A program made the position numbers and the translations under genes. Below, one piece after another: positions 24,496-35,300 of a DNA stretch of 42,049 nt. Numbering within the stretch: the stretch's first letter is position 1; the number at the start of each line of letters is the position of its first letter. The stretch lies in NCBI GenBank assembly GCA_913031035.1, contig CAJWGN010000014.1, positions 1 to 42,049 of the forward strand, written 5' to 3'. The notes under the pieces were generated by a model. The model was not told the origin of the DNA and ran no database searches. It worked only from the letters and a program-made list of their open reading frames with translations. Source of the DNA: an uncultured Gammaproteobacteria bacterium (lineage in GTDB: Bacteria; Pseudomonadota; Gammaproteobacteria; Pseudomonadales; Pseudohongiellaceae).

Positions 24496-26076
24496 ATGAA
24501 TAAAGAATTTGTTAAACGAAATACAGAAGCCCATGGTTGGTTAGGGCTTATTATTTCTGGCCTTCTGTTTGTAGTTTTTTTCACTGGCGCGATTTCTTTT
24601 TTCCGAGAGGAAGTTCAACTTTGGGCGACTAGTGCCCATATAGAGTCAATTTCTTTGGAAGGGCAAGAGATAATTCCAGTTAGTCAAATACTGGAAATCG
24701 CCATAGCGGGCAGAGATTTTAATGCCCGAGAACACCTGACAATTTATCCGCCGTCACATCTCGAGCCTTACTACACGGCTTATGTCGATCTAGTGGATAG
24801 AGGGGGCGGCGAGAAAGTCGACGCCCTTCTTATCCACCCAGTTTCGGGTGATATAATCGGAGATCCAAACGATTTCTATCTGTCGAGCTTTTTGTACATC
24901 GTACATTATAGTTTGAACATTCCTTTTGGTTCCTATCTTATTGGTTTTGTCGCTTTATTTTTCCTGTTTTCGATATTTTCTGGTGTTCTTATTCACGCCG
25001 CTGATTTTGTTAAAGGCTTTTTTAGATATAGAGCAGATGGACGCAAGCGAAGCCAGCTTTTGGATTTGCACAATATTATTGGGGTGATAAGTCTACCTTA
25101 CACATTAATGTTTGCTGTCACTGGATTGATATTCAACTTAGTAATCATTTACCAAATTGCGTTCGGTGTAATTCTCTATAAGGGAGACCTAGATGCGCTC
25201 CTTACAGACGCTGGGTTTGTGACAGTGACGCCTGAGTGGCAGGATGAACCTTGGTCGAATCCACCGGTTGATGAACTTTATCAGCAATCAATAGACACCT
25301 GGGGTGGTGTACCGTCACAGATGAGGGTCTATAACTATGGTGACTCAAGCGCGGTCTTGGAATTCTACGGACCCGTTGAAGACGAGTTTGCTGGGCAGTT
25401 CGGCGTGGCTTACAACGTGTCAGATAGAAGTGAGGTATTCTCCGAAAACAGAAACGACCCCAATGCTGTGTCGGCAGGACTGGACGTGGTTGCCACTTTA
25501 CACTATGGCAGTTTTGGAGGTTTGGGTTTACGGTTTCTCTATTTGATTCTTGCCATGGGAGTGTGCGCACTTATAGTAACGGGTAATTTACTTTGGGTCG
25601 GCGCGCGCGAGAAAACAATGTCCAGTGCTAAATTGAATTTTGTAGGCAGGTTCACTCTTGCAAGTACCGCGGGTGTAGCTGTTGCTACGATATTTGCTTT
25701 TATCGCTGAACGCCTACTGCCAATAGGCGGTTATGATCGAGCATCGTATCTGTCCTATGCGTTTGTAATCGCACTGGTGTCAGCGTCGTCGTATATCTGG
25801 CTGGCTGCTGATAGGCGCAAGGTGCTGGTCAGATTGCTTCAGGTCTTTACAGGTGCTTGTTTTTTCTTGCTGTTTGTAGATTTGGTGCTGTACCCGAGTA
25901 ATCTTATGCAATACGTCAAAAATGGCTTTTTTGCGCCAGTTGGGGTGGACGTCGGAATTCTTGTATCGGCAGTATTAGGGGCTTATGTCAGTATTAAATT
26001 ACAAGGTCGATTATCGAGTATTTCCAATAAAGAAAAAAACAACTTTGCCCCAGAATTTCCTGAAACAGTTAACTAA
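24496..26076 (+). CDS. PepSY-associated membrane protein (iron-uptake type)
   Basis: 526 residues from ATG at 24496. It opens with the family's first helix (EAHGWLGLIISGLLFVVFFT, then GAISFFREEVQLW). A periplasmic PepSY region follows, then HYSLNIPFGSYLIGFVALFF at about 137-160 and LLDLHNIIGVISLPYTLMFA, the histidine-bearing helices of PepSY_TM. There is a second periplasmic loop, a helix led by TLHYGSFGG (about 335), and a longer than usual C-terminal set of four helices. Family members in Fur-regulated loci are thought to reduce ferric siderophores or move electrons across the inner membrane; direct proof is limited. It is the fifth gene of the Fur-boxed operon. Confidence 0.85.
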   Translation: MNKEFVKRNTEAHGWLGLIISGLLFVVFFTGAISFFREEVQLWATSAHIESISLEGQEIIPVSQILEIAIAGRDFNAREHLTIYPPSHLEPYYTAYVDLVDRGGGEKVDALLIHPVSGDIIGDPNDFYLSSFLYIVHYSLNIPFGSYLIGFVALFFLFSIFSGVLIHAADFVKGFFRYRADGRKRSQLLDLHNIIGVISLPYTLMFAVTGLIFNLVIIYQIAFGVILYKGDLDALLTDAGFVTVTPEWQDEPWSNPPVDELYQQSIDTWGGVPSQMRVYNYGDSSAVLEFYGPVEDEFAGQFGVAYNVSDRSEVFSENRNDPNAVSAGLDVVATLHYGSFGGLGLRFLYLILAMGVCALIVTGNLLWVGAREKTMSSAKLNFVGRFTLASTAGVAVATIFAFIAERLLPIGGYDRASYLSYAFVIALVSASSYIWLAADRRKVLVRLLQVFTGACFFLLFVDLVLYPSNLMQYVKNGFFAPVGVDVGILVSAVLGAYVSIKLQGRLSSISNKEKNNFAPEFPETVN

Positions 26077-26227
26077 TTTGGCAAGTAAATAGGTTCAGTC
26101 GAGCGGGTTGCTTTCGCTTTGTTGAGTAATCGCCATGGCTTTCATCAACCTTCTCTCAAGTTGTCTCGACACGTAATTTTAACCGAGGCGGCACTCTGCG
26201 CTTGATTAGCATAAAGGTAAATTTTTT

Positions 26228-27502
26228 GTGAAAGACACCTCCGTATGCGATATGCCCCGATCGAAACTAAAAACCGTTGAGGATAAGCGCAAACAAGGCT
26301 CTATCTGGTGGCGGTTGCACCAGTTGGCCGGTTTGCAGTTTTCTTTATTTATAAGTTTTGTATTCATCACGGGGACTCTTGCGGTTATATCTCATGAGAT
26401 TGACTGGGCTCTTAGGCCTGCAATGTGGGTTCAGCCTGTAGCTGACAACGAAAGAGTGAGCTGGGGGGCCGTTTTAGATAGTGTGCAGAGTTACAAGCCC
26501 GGTATTGAAATAGCTGCCTTGGGGATTCCGCTTCATTCAGCGTCGACTTTTGATGTTATCGCAATCGACAATGGCGACAGGAAGCATGTTTATGTACACC
26601 CAAAGACTGGCATTGTCACCGGTGAGGGGTCTTGGGCTGGGGTTCAGCGGTTTTTAAGAGATACTCACCGACGAATAATGATTTTTAACAGGGTAGCCGG
26701 CGTGCGAGTTGGCATATTGATTGTGTGTTTAACATCGATCTATCTTTTGATAACTCTCATTACATCTTTTTGGATTTATAAAAAGTGGTGGAAAGGGTTT
26801 TTTCGCTGGCCAAAAGGGAAACGGCTTAGATCTTATGTTGGAGATTTACACCGGTGGATGGGTCTTTGGTCGCTATGGTTTGTTGCGGTGATGTGTTACA
26901 CCGGGCTGTGGTATCTACAAGGAGAATTTACTGCATTTGAAAGGCCGCAAGTGGAGATCCTTGCAGCCAATAGTAATAACAGAGGTGTTGCTAAACCGTT
27001 CTCATCTGGTGCCGCTTTAGATTTAGCTATATCCCAAATCCTTAAAAGATATCCCAGTTTTGATATTGAGAACGTTTCTGTTTCAGACCTAGGTACTGAT
27101 ACTGGAACTTTTCGAGTTGACGGGCAAACAGACAGGGCTTTTTTGGTAGATGGCTATTCTAATGCCGTTTGGGTGGATGCAAATACAGGAGAGCTACTGC
27201 GCGCTCAAAACCCCGAAAATTTTAGTCTACCCACTCGCTTGAATGCCATGAATAACTCGCTGCATTTCGGAGTTTTTGCTGGATATGTAAGTAAGTGGAT
27301 CTACTTTCTTTTCGGGGCTTTGCTCAGCGCTCTCTCTGTTACGGGTGCTATGGTCTATGCACTAAGGCTGGGTAAAAATGAAAAATCAGAGTTCGGGTTT
27401 AAATATTTTTGTAAAAAGGTATGGGTGGGAATGGGAGTGGCTCGGTGGCCAGCTATAGCGTTAACACTGTTTTCGTTTCTTGCTGCCCCATTTTTTATGT
27501 AG
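26228..27502 (+). CDS. PepSY-associated membrane protein, second copy
   Basis: 424 residues from GTG at 26228. It shows the full PepSY_TM plan: WWRLHQLAGLQFSLFISFVF as helix 1 ending in TGTLAVISHEIDW, a PepSY region with YVHPKTGIVTGEG, helix 2 led by FLRDTHRRIM, LHRWMGLWSLWFVAVMCYTG as helix 3, a second PepSY-like region (FLVDGYSNAVWVDANTGELL), and a last helix pair led by NNSLHFGVFAG. Conserved histidines at helix ends could bind haem or a metal. It is more compact than the 526-residue neighbour and not close to it in sequence, so it is not a recent duplicate. The 150-base space suggests the same transcript, possibly with its own promoter. Confidence 0.85.
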   Translation: MKDTSVCDMPRSKLKTVEDKRKQGSIWWRLHQLAGLQFSLFISFVFITGTLAVISHEIDWALRPAMWVQPVADNERVSWGAVLDSVQSYKPGIEIAALGIPLHSASTFDVIAIDNGDRKHVYVHPKTGIVTGEGSWAGVQRFLRDTHRRIMIFNRVAGVRVGILIVCLTSIYLLITLITSFWIYKKWWKGFFRWPKGKRLRSYVGDLHRWMGLWSLWFVAVMCYTGLWYLQGEFTAFERPQVEILAANSNNRGVAKPFSSGAALDLAISQILKRYPSFDIENVSVSDLGTDTGTFRVDGQTDRAFLVDGYSNAVWVDANTGELLRAQNPENFSLPTRLNAMNNSLHFGVFAGYVSKWIYFLFGALLSALSVTGAMVYALRLGKNEKSEFGFKYFCKKVWVGMGVARWPAIALTLFSFLAAPFFM

Positions 27503-28283
27503 TCGAAAACTTGAGAGAATTAGTCGGTCGCTGTTTATCGACGACGCAGACTTTTTTATCCAAATTCTATTGAGAGAGGCGAGTTTTTCTTAACTAAAAA
27601 AGCCGGTTTATTTGGTATTCTAGCAGTGCGATATTTACTTTTTATCTATGCCTCGGACAGTTCAGCCTTATACAGAAGGTGACTATTTTGCTCCTGACTA
27701 GCCTGGCAGTTGCTCAGGAGAAAGTGGTTACCGCAGGACTGTTTTCAACTGGGGCTCTCTGACTGAAATTGCTTATGGGCTAGGAGCCGAGCCTTGATGG
27801 TTGCTCTTGATGCCTCCAGCGGGTATCCGGAACCTGCACCGGCTTTGCTGCCTAGCCCTCCCGATCTGTTAGGGGCTGGCCTATGACCCTATAGAAAACG
27901 ATCAAGTGTAACCGTTTCCTCCCTTAAGTCATTCAAACTGCCGAGTGGCCATATCAGCGATTTAACTTGAGTCATCGCGACGTCGAAGACTTGATGACGC
28001 AGTAAGGGATTACTGTCAGCTATGAAGCCACTCGCCTGTCGCATTATAAGTTTGAGTTGAACTATGCCAAAAGATTGAGAAGAAAGGGTCAGGGCTACGG
28101 CGGCACCTTTTTCGTTAATTAGGCCTTCATTAAGAGCCACGGGAGCCCTATTATTTGTGATGGTCTTTGCAAAAAATAGTGCAGTGATTGATGTATTCCT
28201 TCAGGAGAGGCGTGATGGAAAAGCCATCGCAAAGCTGCTTGTGCGGTATACTAACGAACGCCCCTGTTTCATCTGTTAAGACT
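27503..28283. other. Intergenic region with a haem-binding-protein remnant
   Basis: It contains the HmuT remnant (27688-27886). A minus-strand frame of 83 codons from GTG at 28140 to 27889 reads like folded protein (VALTLSSQSFGIVQLKLIMR) but has no good start or recognised family. Confidence 0.5.
27688..27886 (+). pseudogene. Haemin ABC transporter binding protein (HmuT) N-terminal remnant
   Basis: Three frames together spell the start of HmuT. A signal-peptide end and first strand (LLLTSLAVAQEKVVTAG) lie at 27688-27738, GSLTEIAYGLGAE at 27753-27791, and MVALDASSGYPEPAPALLP from 27797. In intact HmuT the same elements run as VVSAGGSLTEIVYALGA-x-x-RLVAVDxxSxYPEAA-x-AL in one frame. At least two frameshifts and loss of everything downstream make this a dead fragment. 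It lies just after the PepSY operon, where a haem transport operon could once have been. The assignment is by eye, but the motif series is specific. Confidence 0.6.
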
Positions 28284-30833
28284 ATGCCTTTGCTTCCCTC
28301 CAATATTCATCTGCCGGTTACCGAAATACTCGAAGAGTTGAAGTCGACTTTTAGCCGCCACCACGAAGTAATTCTGCAGGCACCACCGGGCGCGGGAAAA
28401 ACCAGCCTGGTGCCGTTGGCACTGTCAGCTGAGCCCTGGCTGGGTCACAAGAAAATCTTGATGCTCGAGCCACGGCGCATTGCAACTCGTGCTGCGGCGC
28501 ACCGGATGGCGGACCTGATACGCGAACCTGTGGGCCACACCGTGGGGTATCGCATGCGACTGGATACCAAGGTTTCGCTCAATACAAAAATCGAAGTGAT
28601 TACAGAGGGCATTCTCACCCGCATGCTTCAGGAAGATCCTTCCCTTGCGAATGTTGGACTGGTTATTTTTGATGAGTTTCATGAACGTAGCTTGGATGCA
28701 GATCTGGCGCTTGCTTTGTGTTTAAAGGGGCGGTCTTTGTTCAGAGAGGACGATCCGCTTAAAGTCCTTATTATGTCGGCAACGCTGGACAGCCAAAAGC
28801 TCGAAGAACTCACTGCTGCGCCCGTGATTAGCAGCGAAGGAAAACAATACCCAGTGGACATCGTCTATGGCAAGTCCAGCCAGCCGAAAGATTCCCTCCA
28901 TGACAAGGCTGTTACGGCAACCTTAACGGCATTAGCTGACAACCCCGACAGCAGTATTCTGGTGTTCCTTCCTGGCCAAGGCGAAATCAGGCGAGTGGAA
29001 GACTCTCTTGCTATCGAGCTGCAAAGTCGAAAAATCAGGGGCGTGCATCTGCGAACCCTTTATGGAAACCTTTCCCTAGAGGCTCAACAAGCCGCCATTG
29101 CACCGGTACCAGTCGCCGGTGAGCGAAAAGTCGTACTTGCAACCAACATAGCGGAAACCAGCTTAACTATCGAAGGTGTGGATGTTGTTATCGACTCTGG
29201 TTTCGCCCGAGAACCTGTCTTCGATCCGGCATCGGGCATGACACGGCTGCATACTCGCAAAATTTCTCAGGCATCGAGCATTCAAAGAATGGGACGAGCC
29301 GGCAGATTACGCCCCGGAAAATGCTATCGGCTTTGGTCAAAAAGCCAGCAAGATCAGATGGCTCCTCATGCAACGCCGGAGATACTAAACGCCGACCTCA
29401 CCCCGGTTGCGCTGCAACTTTTTCAATGGGGCATCAATGACCCTATGGACCTTGCTTGGCTTGATCCGCCCGGCAGTGGTCCTTGGCTGCAAGCGGTGTC
29501 GCTGCTGATGAAACTCGGCGCGATAGTACAGGGTGATAACGGCTTACGATTAAGCAATCACGGCATCCAAATGGCAGGCCTAGCCGCACACCCTCGTCTT
29601 GCACACATGCTGATATGCGGCCAATCGATTGGTCAAGCAAGCACCGCTAGCCTTCTTGCGAGCATCTTGTCTGATCGCGATCCTTTCGGTCGAGAAACCC
29701 CAGATATGAACGAGAGACTTGATATCCTCTCGGGAAAATCAAAATGCCCCAATCAGCATCGTGGTTGGTTTCGCCGTGCCCATCAACTCGCCGAACAATT
29801 CATTGGGCAAATCCGGGGGTTGAAAATAGAGTTGCCCGCGCAGTCACTAAAGAGCGATCAAGTATTGGGATATCTCATTGCCTGCGCTTACCCTGATCGA
29901 ATTGCTCGGCGTCGACACGCTGGCGGTTTTCAACTATCGAACGGCCGAGGGGTCAGCATTGCAGGAAGCCATGTGCTGGGGAAATCGAAGTGGTTGGCCG
30001 TTGCTGAAGCCGGCGGAATGGCGAGATCAATAAGCGATATGATTCAATCGGCTGCAACTTTAGATGAAACACTTTTTGAGTCGTTGCTTGCAGACCAGAT
30101 TGTAAATAACACTATCGTTGAGTGGGACAGCAAAGCAAAACGTTTCATTGCCGAACAAAGAGAGCAGATCGGCTCGCTAGTTTTAAGCTGCAGCAAACTG
30201 GCAAAGGTTCCGGCTGATGCCAAGCAAGAAGCTCTTATAAAATATGTTCAAGCGTCAGGGTTGGAAACTTTACCGTTTACACCGGAACTTCGGCAATGGC
30301 AGGCGCGCGTCGAACTCGTCCGAACCACTACCGGCAATAAGGCTTGGCCGGAGGTGTCCAATGAACACCTGCTGGCTACGATGAACGATTGGCTCGGACC
30401 GTATCTCGACCCCATCAATCTGCTGAGCCATTTCAAAAAGCTCGATTTGAAGTCAATTCTTACAGCACTACTGACATGGGAACAAAACCAACAGCTTAAT
30501 ATACTGGCACCACAGCGGTTACAGGTGCCGTCGGGTTCCAGTTACGCGCTTGATTACACAACAACACCGCCGGTACTCGCTGTAAAGCTACAGGAAATGT
30601 TTGGATGCCTTGATACGCCAGCAGTCCTCAACGGCCGGGTATCACTCACTGTTCACCTGCTATCCCCTGCGGGCAGACCAGTACAGGTTACTCAGGATCT
30701 GGCCGGGTTCTGGGCTTCGTCCTATCAAGACGTCAGAAAGGAAATGAAGGGGCGCTATCCAAAACATTCGTGGCCGGAAGATCCGCAGAATGCGGTTCCG
30801 ACAAGAGGAACGAAACCCAGACGCATGAGCTAA
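28284..30833 (+). CDS. hrpB: ATP-dependent RNA helicase HrpB
   Basis: About 849 residues if started at ATG 28284 (PLLPSNIHLPVTEILEEL, the usual beginning); the frame is open from 28188. DEAH/RHA-type motifs: Walker A APPGAGKTS at about 33, EPRRIATRAAAHRMA, TEGILTRMLQ, DEFHERSLDADL at about 130, SATLD, then ATNIAETSLTIEGVDVVID and QRMGRAGRLRPGKCYRLW. The C-terminal HrpB domain ends in QDLAGFWASSYQDVRKEMKG and YPKHSWPEDP, its hallmark. It uses ATP to unwind RNA, with a poorly defined cellular role. Length is normal (about 820-850) and the gene is intact. Confidence 0.95.
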   Translation: MPLLPSNIHLPVTEILEELKSTFSRHHEVILQAPPGAGKTSLVPLALSAEPWLGHKKILMLEPRRIATRAAAHRMADLIREPVGHTVGYRMRLDTKVSLNTKIEVITEGILTRMLQEDPSLANVGLVIFDEFHERSLDADLALALCLKGRSLFREDDPLKVLIMSATLDSQKLEELTAAPVISSEGKQYPVDIVYGKSSQPKDSLHDKAVTATLTALADNPDSSILVFLPGQGEIRRVEDSLAIELQSRKIRGVHLRTLYGNLSLEAQQAAIAPVPVAGERKVVLATNIAETSLTIEGVDVVIDSGFAREPVFDPASGMTRLHTRKISQASSIQRMGRAGRLRPGKCYRLWSKSQQDQMAPHATPEILNADLTPVALQLFQWGINDPMDLAWLDPPGSGPWLQAVSLLMKLGAIVQGDNGLRLSNHGIQMAGLAAHPRLAHMLICGQSIGQASTASLLASILSDRDPFGRETPDMNERLDILSGKSKCPNQHRGWFRRAHQLAEQFIGQIRGLKIELPAQSLKSDQVLGYLIACAYPDRIARRRHAGGFQLSNGRGVSIAGSHVLGKSKWLAVAEAGGMARSISDMIQSAATLDETLFESLLADQIVNNTIVEWDSKAKRFIAEQREQIGSLVLSCSKLAKVPADAKQEALIKYVQASGLETLPFTPELRQWQARVELVRTTTGNKAWPEVSNEHLLATMNDWLGPYLDPINLLSHFKKLDLKSILTALLTWEQNQQLNILAPQRLQVPSGSSYALDYTTTPPVLAVKLQEMFGCLDTPAVLNGRVSLTVHLLSPAGRPVQVTQDLAGFWASSYQDVRKEMKGRYPKHSWPEDPQNAVPTRGTKPRRMS

Positions 30834-31255
30834 AAAACCTAGCTGTAACGTATGGTTGATTCAGCGATGTGCAGATGGAGCCCTGACCCTTTTTTAACAC
30901 AGGGGGGGGAAGACCACATTTACCCTATTAGCTTCTGCCACAAAGCGGTCCCTTGGTGCATTAGAATTAGACATCAAAAAAATCCGCCACGATCTAAGCG
31001 GTTAGGGGTCAGTAGCCTTGAGCTAAGTAAATTCAGCCAGGTTAAGTAGGTGTCTGCGCTGTCCAACGAGAAGCTTTTTCACTTGCTCCCTACTATACGA
31101 GCACTGTCACTATGACTCGCCGCAACAGCGGGTGCTCTTTTGGCTTAGTTGATATGAGTGCCGGTGTTGCGGACTAGTGAATTAAGTTGTTAAGTTGTCA
31201 GGGCTGCTTAGGTTTTCTCTAGGTTTTCTCTAGACTTTTTGTTTTGAGCATAATT
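30834..31255. other. Intergenic region before sbcDC
   Basis: No gene seen; a 65-codon frame at 30852-31049 is unconvincing. Just before sbcD, aggttttctct is repeated twice in a row (about 31209-31231) and ttaagttg twice (about 31184-31198), in line with the small repeats elsewhere. Confidence 0.45.
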
Positions 31256-32398
31256 ATGAAGTTTATCCACACCTCTGACTGGCACATAGGCCGTCAGTTC
31301 CACAACGTGTCGTTGCTTGAAGATCAGCGACATGTTCTTGATCAAATTGTTGGTTATATTGCTAAAGAAGCCGTAGACGCGTTGGTCATAGCTGGCGATA
31401 TATACGACCGCTCAGTGCCGCCGGCCAAGGCTGTCGAATTGCTGGATGAGTTCATAAGTAAAATCTGTTCGGACATGAAGGTGCCGGTTATTCTGATTCC
31501 TGGCAACCACGATGGCGCTGAACGTCTGCGGTTTGGTTCCAGGCAGCTGAGTTCGGCGGGTTTACATATTATTGGCGATCTTAAGCAGATCGAAGAGCCA
31601 GTTATTCTAGCCAGCCCATCGGGTGATGTGGCTTTTTATGGTATTCCCTACAATGATCCTGAAACCGTGCGTAATCTGTTTGACGCTGATGTTACAAGTT
31701 ACGATGACGCGCATACTTTTCTTGTGGAGCGAATCAAAGCAGTAAAAAATTCAGCCAAACCCAATGTACTGATCAGCCACTGTTTTATCGACGGTGCCCA
31801 GGAATCAGACTCTGAGCGACCGCTGTCCATTGGCGGCGCCGACCGAGTTAGTTACCGGCCCTGCGCCGCCTTTGATTATGTGGCGCTGGGTCACTTGCAC
31901 AGCCCTCAATATAAAGGCGAAGACCACATTCGCTACTGCGGCTCCATTCTTAAATACAGTTTCTCCGAGCAAGATCAGAACAAAGGTGTGACTCTGGTTG
32001 AGCTTGATCGCTCTGGCCTGACAGAGTTTAAGCACCTGCCACTAAAACCGCTGCGGGATATGCGGATTGTTGAAGGTGAAATGCAGGCCATTCTGGCGCA
32101 GGGCAAGGTTGATCCTAATTACGAGGATTACCTGTTGGTGAGGCTGACTGATCGTCATGCCATTCTTGATCCTATGAATAAGCTACGTGCGGTTTATCCC
32201 AATGTTTTGCATCTTGAGAAACCAGGCATGCTGGAAGTGGGCGAACAAAAGATGAACCGCGAAACCTTGAAGCGTGGCGAGCTGGAAATGTTCCGTGATT
32301 TTTTTGTACAAATCACTGGCCAGCCTTTAACCGAAGATCAGGGTGAGGCGATTGAGCAGACAATCACCGAACTTAATACGCAGGAGGCACAAAAATGA
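31256..32398 (+). CDS. sbcD: Nuclease SbcCD subunit D
   Basis: 380 residues from ATG at 31256 (KFIHTSDWHIGRQ); an in-frame TTG 12 bases earlier is unlikely. Metallophosphoesterase motifs in order: SDWHIGRQ, AGDIYDRSVPPAKAVELLDE, PGNHDGAERLRFGS, LISHCFIDGAQESDSERPLS and ALGHLHSPQ. It binds two manganese ions and, with SbcC, opens and degrades hairpin and blocked DNA ends, a guard against long palindromes. Its last codons overlap sbcC by four bases (ATGA), showing coupled translation. The partner gene confirms the identity. Confidence 0.95.
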   Translation: MKFIHTSDWHIGRQFHNVSLLEDQRHVLDQIVGYIAKEAVDALVIAGDIYDRSVPPAKAVELLDEFISKICSDMKVPVILIPGNHDGAERLRFGSRQLSSAGLHIIGDLKQIEEPVILASPSGDVAFYGIPYNDPETVRNLFDADVTSYDDAHTFLVERIKAVKNSAKPNVLISHCFIDGAQESDSERPLSIGGADRVSYRPCAAFDYVALGHLHSPQYKGEDHIRYCGSILKYSFSEQDQNKGVTLVELDRSGLTEFKHLPLKPLRDMRIVEGEMQAILAQGKVDPNYEDYLLVRLTDRHAILDPMNKLRAVYPNVLHLEKPGMLEVGEQKMNRETLKRGELEMFRDFFVQITGQPLTEDQGEAIEQTITELNTQEAQK

Positions 32399-35300
32399 AG
32401 CCTCTTTTGCTAACTATCGAAGCCTTCGGCCCCTTTGCAGGCCAAGAGTCGGTAGATTTTACCGCGCTGGGCAGCAACCCGTTGTTTCTGATTAATGGGG
32501 CAACGGGAGCAGGTAAAAGCACCATTCTTGATGCTATCTGTTTTGCACTATATGGGCAGACCACCGGTGCGGAACGCGATGCTTCCCAGATGCGCTGTGA
32601 CTTTGCTAAGCCCGATCAGCTGACTACGGTAACGCTGAAATTTTCCCTTGGGGATAAGCACTACCGCATAAGGCGTGTTCCTCAGCAGGAAAAGCCTAAA
32701 AGCCGAGGAGAAGGTACCACTAGCCACTCCGCTGAGGCACAGATCTGGGAGCTTGATGAAACGGAGGAGGGCAGACTTCTGGTTTCAAAAAAAGTGAACG
32801 ATGCGACAGTCATGGTGCAGGAATTAGTTGGCCTCGATGTAGAGCAGTTCAGGCAGGTTATGGTGCTGCCGCAAGGTAAATTCAGAGAGCTATTGCTTGC
32901 CGACTCAAAAGATCGCGAGAAAATTTTTAGCCAGTTATTTCAAACCTCGATATACAAGCGTATTGAAGACTCGTTAAAGAGCAAGGCATCTGGCATCAAG
33001 CAGGCGGTTGAGAATCACCAGAATCAAATTCGTGGGATTCTGCAGGCAGCCGAGGTCAGCACAGAGCAAGAAGTTAGCGACGCGTTGACGACGTTGGCGC
33101 CAGAGCTGGCTACTGCTTTGGTCAAACGAGAAGAAGCTGGGCGCGACAAAAAAGCCAGCGAGACTGTTAAGGAGCGATCCGAGCAGTTAATTAAGCGCTT
33201 TGATGAGCTAGCGCAAAAGCAGGCGTTACTTGTAAACAAACAAGAGAGGGAACCTGAATTTAAAGCGATGCAGGGTAGGCTTGATCAGGCACTAAATGCG
33301 GGTTCAATTCAGCCCCTGCATGCCAATGCGCAGGTATCAGCTTCCCGCTTGACTAGAATTCAGCAGGAGCTTGCCACCAGTGTTGAAAAACTTAGGCGAT
33401 GCGAGCAACGGCAAAAAAGCTCCGTGCAAGTTTTCGATGAAGCAAAAACTAAAGCCGAAGCAACCAGCGGCCTTGCAAAGCAACAGTTACAGCTGGAGCA
33501 ATTCGAGAAACAATCTATTGAGCTGCGGCAGTCACAGAAAAAGCTTGTTGTAGCTCAGGCTGACGTGCGTAGCAGCGGTTTGCTGTTAAAGGATAAGCAG
33601 CAAGAGCAAGCCCTGTTAAACAGTGAGCAGGACACCCGTGATCACTCTATAAAAGTTATCCAGCACGAGCTTGAAAGCTTGCCGGAAAAACAGATTGCCT
33701 TCAGTAAGCAGGAAGACTATTTTCAGCAGCGTCAGGACCTTGAAACTTCACGTCAGCAGGAGCGGTCTCAAATTAGCTTAGAGGTAAAAGCTCAGCAGGA
33801 TTACAAAACAGTTCAAGAGAATTTTCATCAGTTAGAAATCGCTGCCAAAAAAACAGAGCTGAGTTGGCACGCAGGCCAGGCAGCTATTTTAGCTCGTGAG
33901 TTAAGTGACGATCAGCCGTGCCCTGTTTGCGGCAGTAAAGAGCATCCTGCGCCAGCCGCGGATGAAAGCGATTTAGTAGATCAAACTGACGTTGAAACGG
34001 CTAGAGGCAATGTCGCAAAGGCAAGAGAAGTCATGGACTGCGCGAGGCAAGTTTGGGATCAAGCGGTTAATGTGCTCGCTCAAACTCGGCTGGAATGTAA
34101 GCGACTTAGCACTGGGCTGGGCCCGCTAGCCGACCAGTCCTTGCCCGCGTTGCAAGACACGCTATCTGAGTATAAAGATAAATTAGCTGGCTTGTTGGCC
34201 AAGCAAGAAAAGCTAGGACATCTACGCGAGCGGATAGAAGGTATCAAGGTTAAGCAATCAGCATTAAAAACTATGCAGGAAGCACTGGTCCGGCAAGTAG
34301 ATGAGCATAAAGTGCAGTTAGTGAGGATAAGTACCAGCGTTGATCAGCTGCTAGATTCGATTCCAGAGGAGTTGCGTGAAACCGGTGCTATTGAGGAAAA
34401 GCTCTCGGCGGTTACGTCGAACCTTAGTCAGCTGATGGCGGCTCTTGAAAAAGCGGTACAGGAGCAGACGGATGCGCGTTCCGAATTTGATAAGACATCA
34501 AGCCATCACACAGCGCTTGAAAAACAGGTAGAAGAACAGCTGATTCAAACTACTGAAACATCCGCGGTTTGGAGTGAGGCGATCCTCAATAGCTTATTTG
34601 CAACAGACACTGAATTTAAGGCGGCTGTGGTTGGTGCAACTGAGCAAGAAGAAATGAAAGTGGCGTTATCGCAGTATCGGTCACAGCTCGATTCTCTTAA
34701 GGGCGCCATCGCCCAAATGCAAAAAGATGTGGAGGATAAAGAGCGACCAGATCTTGAGGTGCTAGAGATAGCCTTAGGTGAAAAAACGGACGTGTACCAT
34801 CAGGCCGACGAGATGTGGCGAAAAATTGATGGGCGTAATAAGCAGCTTCAGGATATACAGAAGAAATTGGATTTGGCCCATGAAAAAAATGAGGCATTGG
34901 AAGCTGAATATAAAGTCATAGGCACGCTGAGTGACGTGGCTAATGGTCAGACAGGAAATAAAATAAGTCTGCAACGTTTTGTCCTCAGTGTGTTGCTCGA
35001 TGATGTGCTTATTCAAGCGTCTCAGCGACTCAGGCTTATGAGCAAGGGACGCTATGAACTGGTTCGAAAGGAAGACAGAGCCAAAGGAAACAAAGCCTCC
35101 GGTTTAGAGTTAGAGGTTGAAGATGGTTACACCGGGAAGACTAGATCGGTGGCTACGCTTTCTGGTGGTGAATCATTTCTGGCAGCACTGTCTCTGGCGC
35201 TGGGGCTTTCCGATGTTGTTCAGTCCTATGCGGGCGGCATTAAGTTGGACACACTTTTTATTGATGAGGGCTTTGGCAGTCTCGACCCGGAATCACTAGA

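Noticed and set aside
27889..28140. 83-codon minus-strand frame before hrpB
   Set aside because: The residue pattern is protein-like but it has a GTG start without a clear ribosome site, and I recognise no homologue; left out as a gene.
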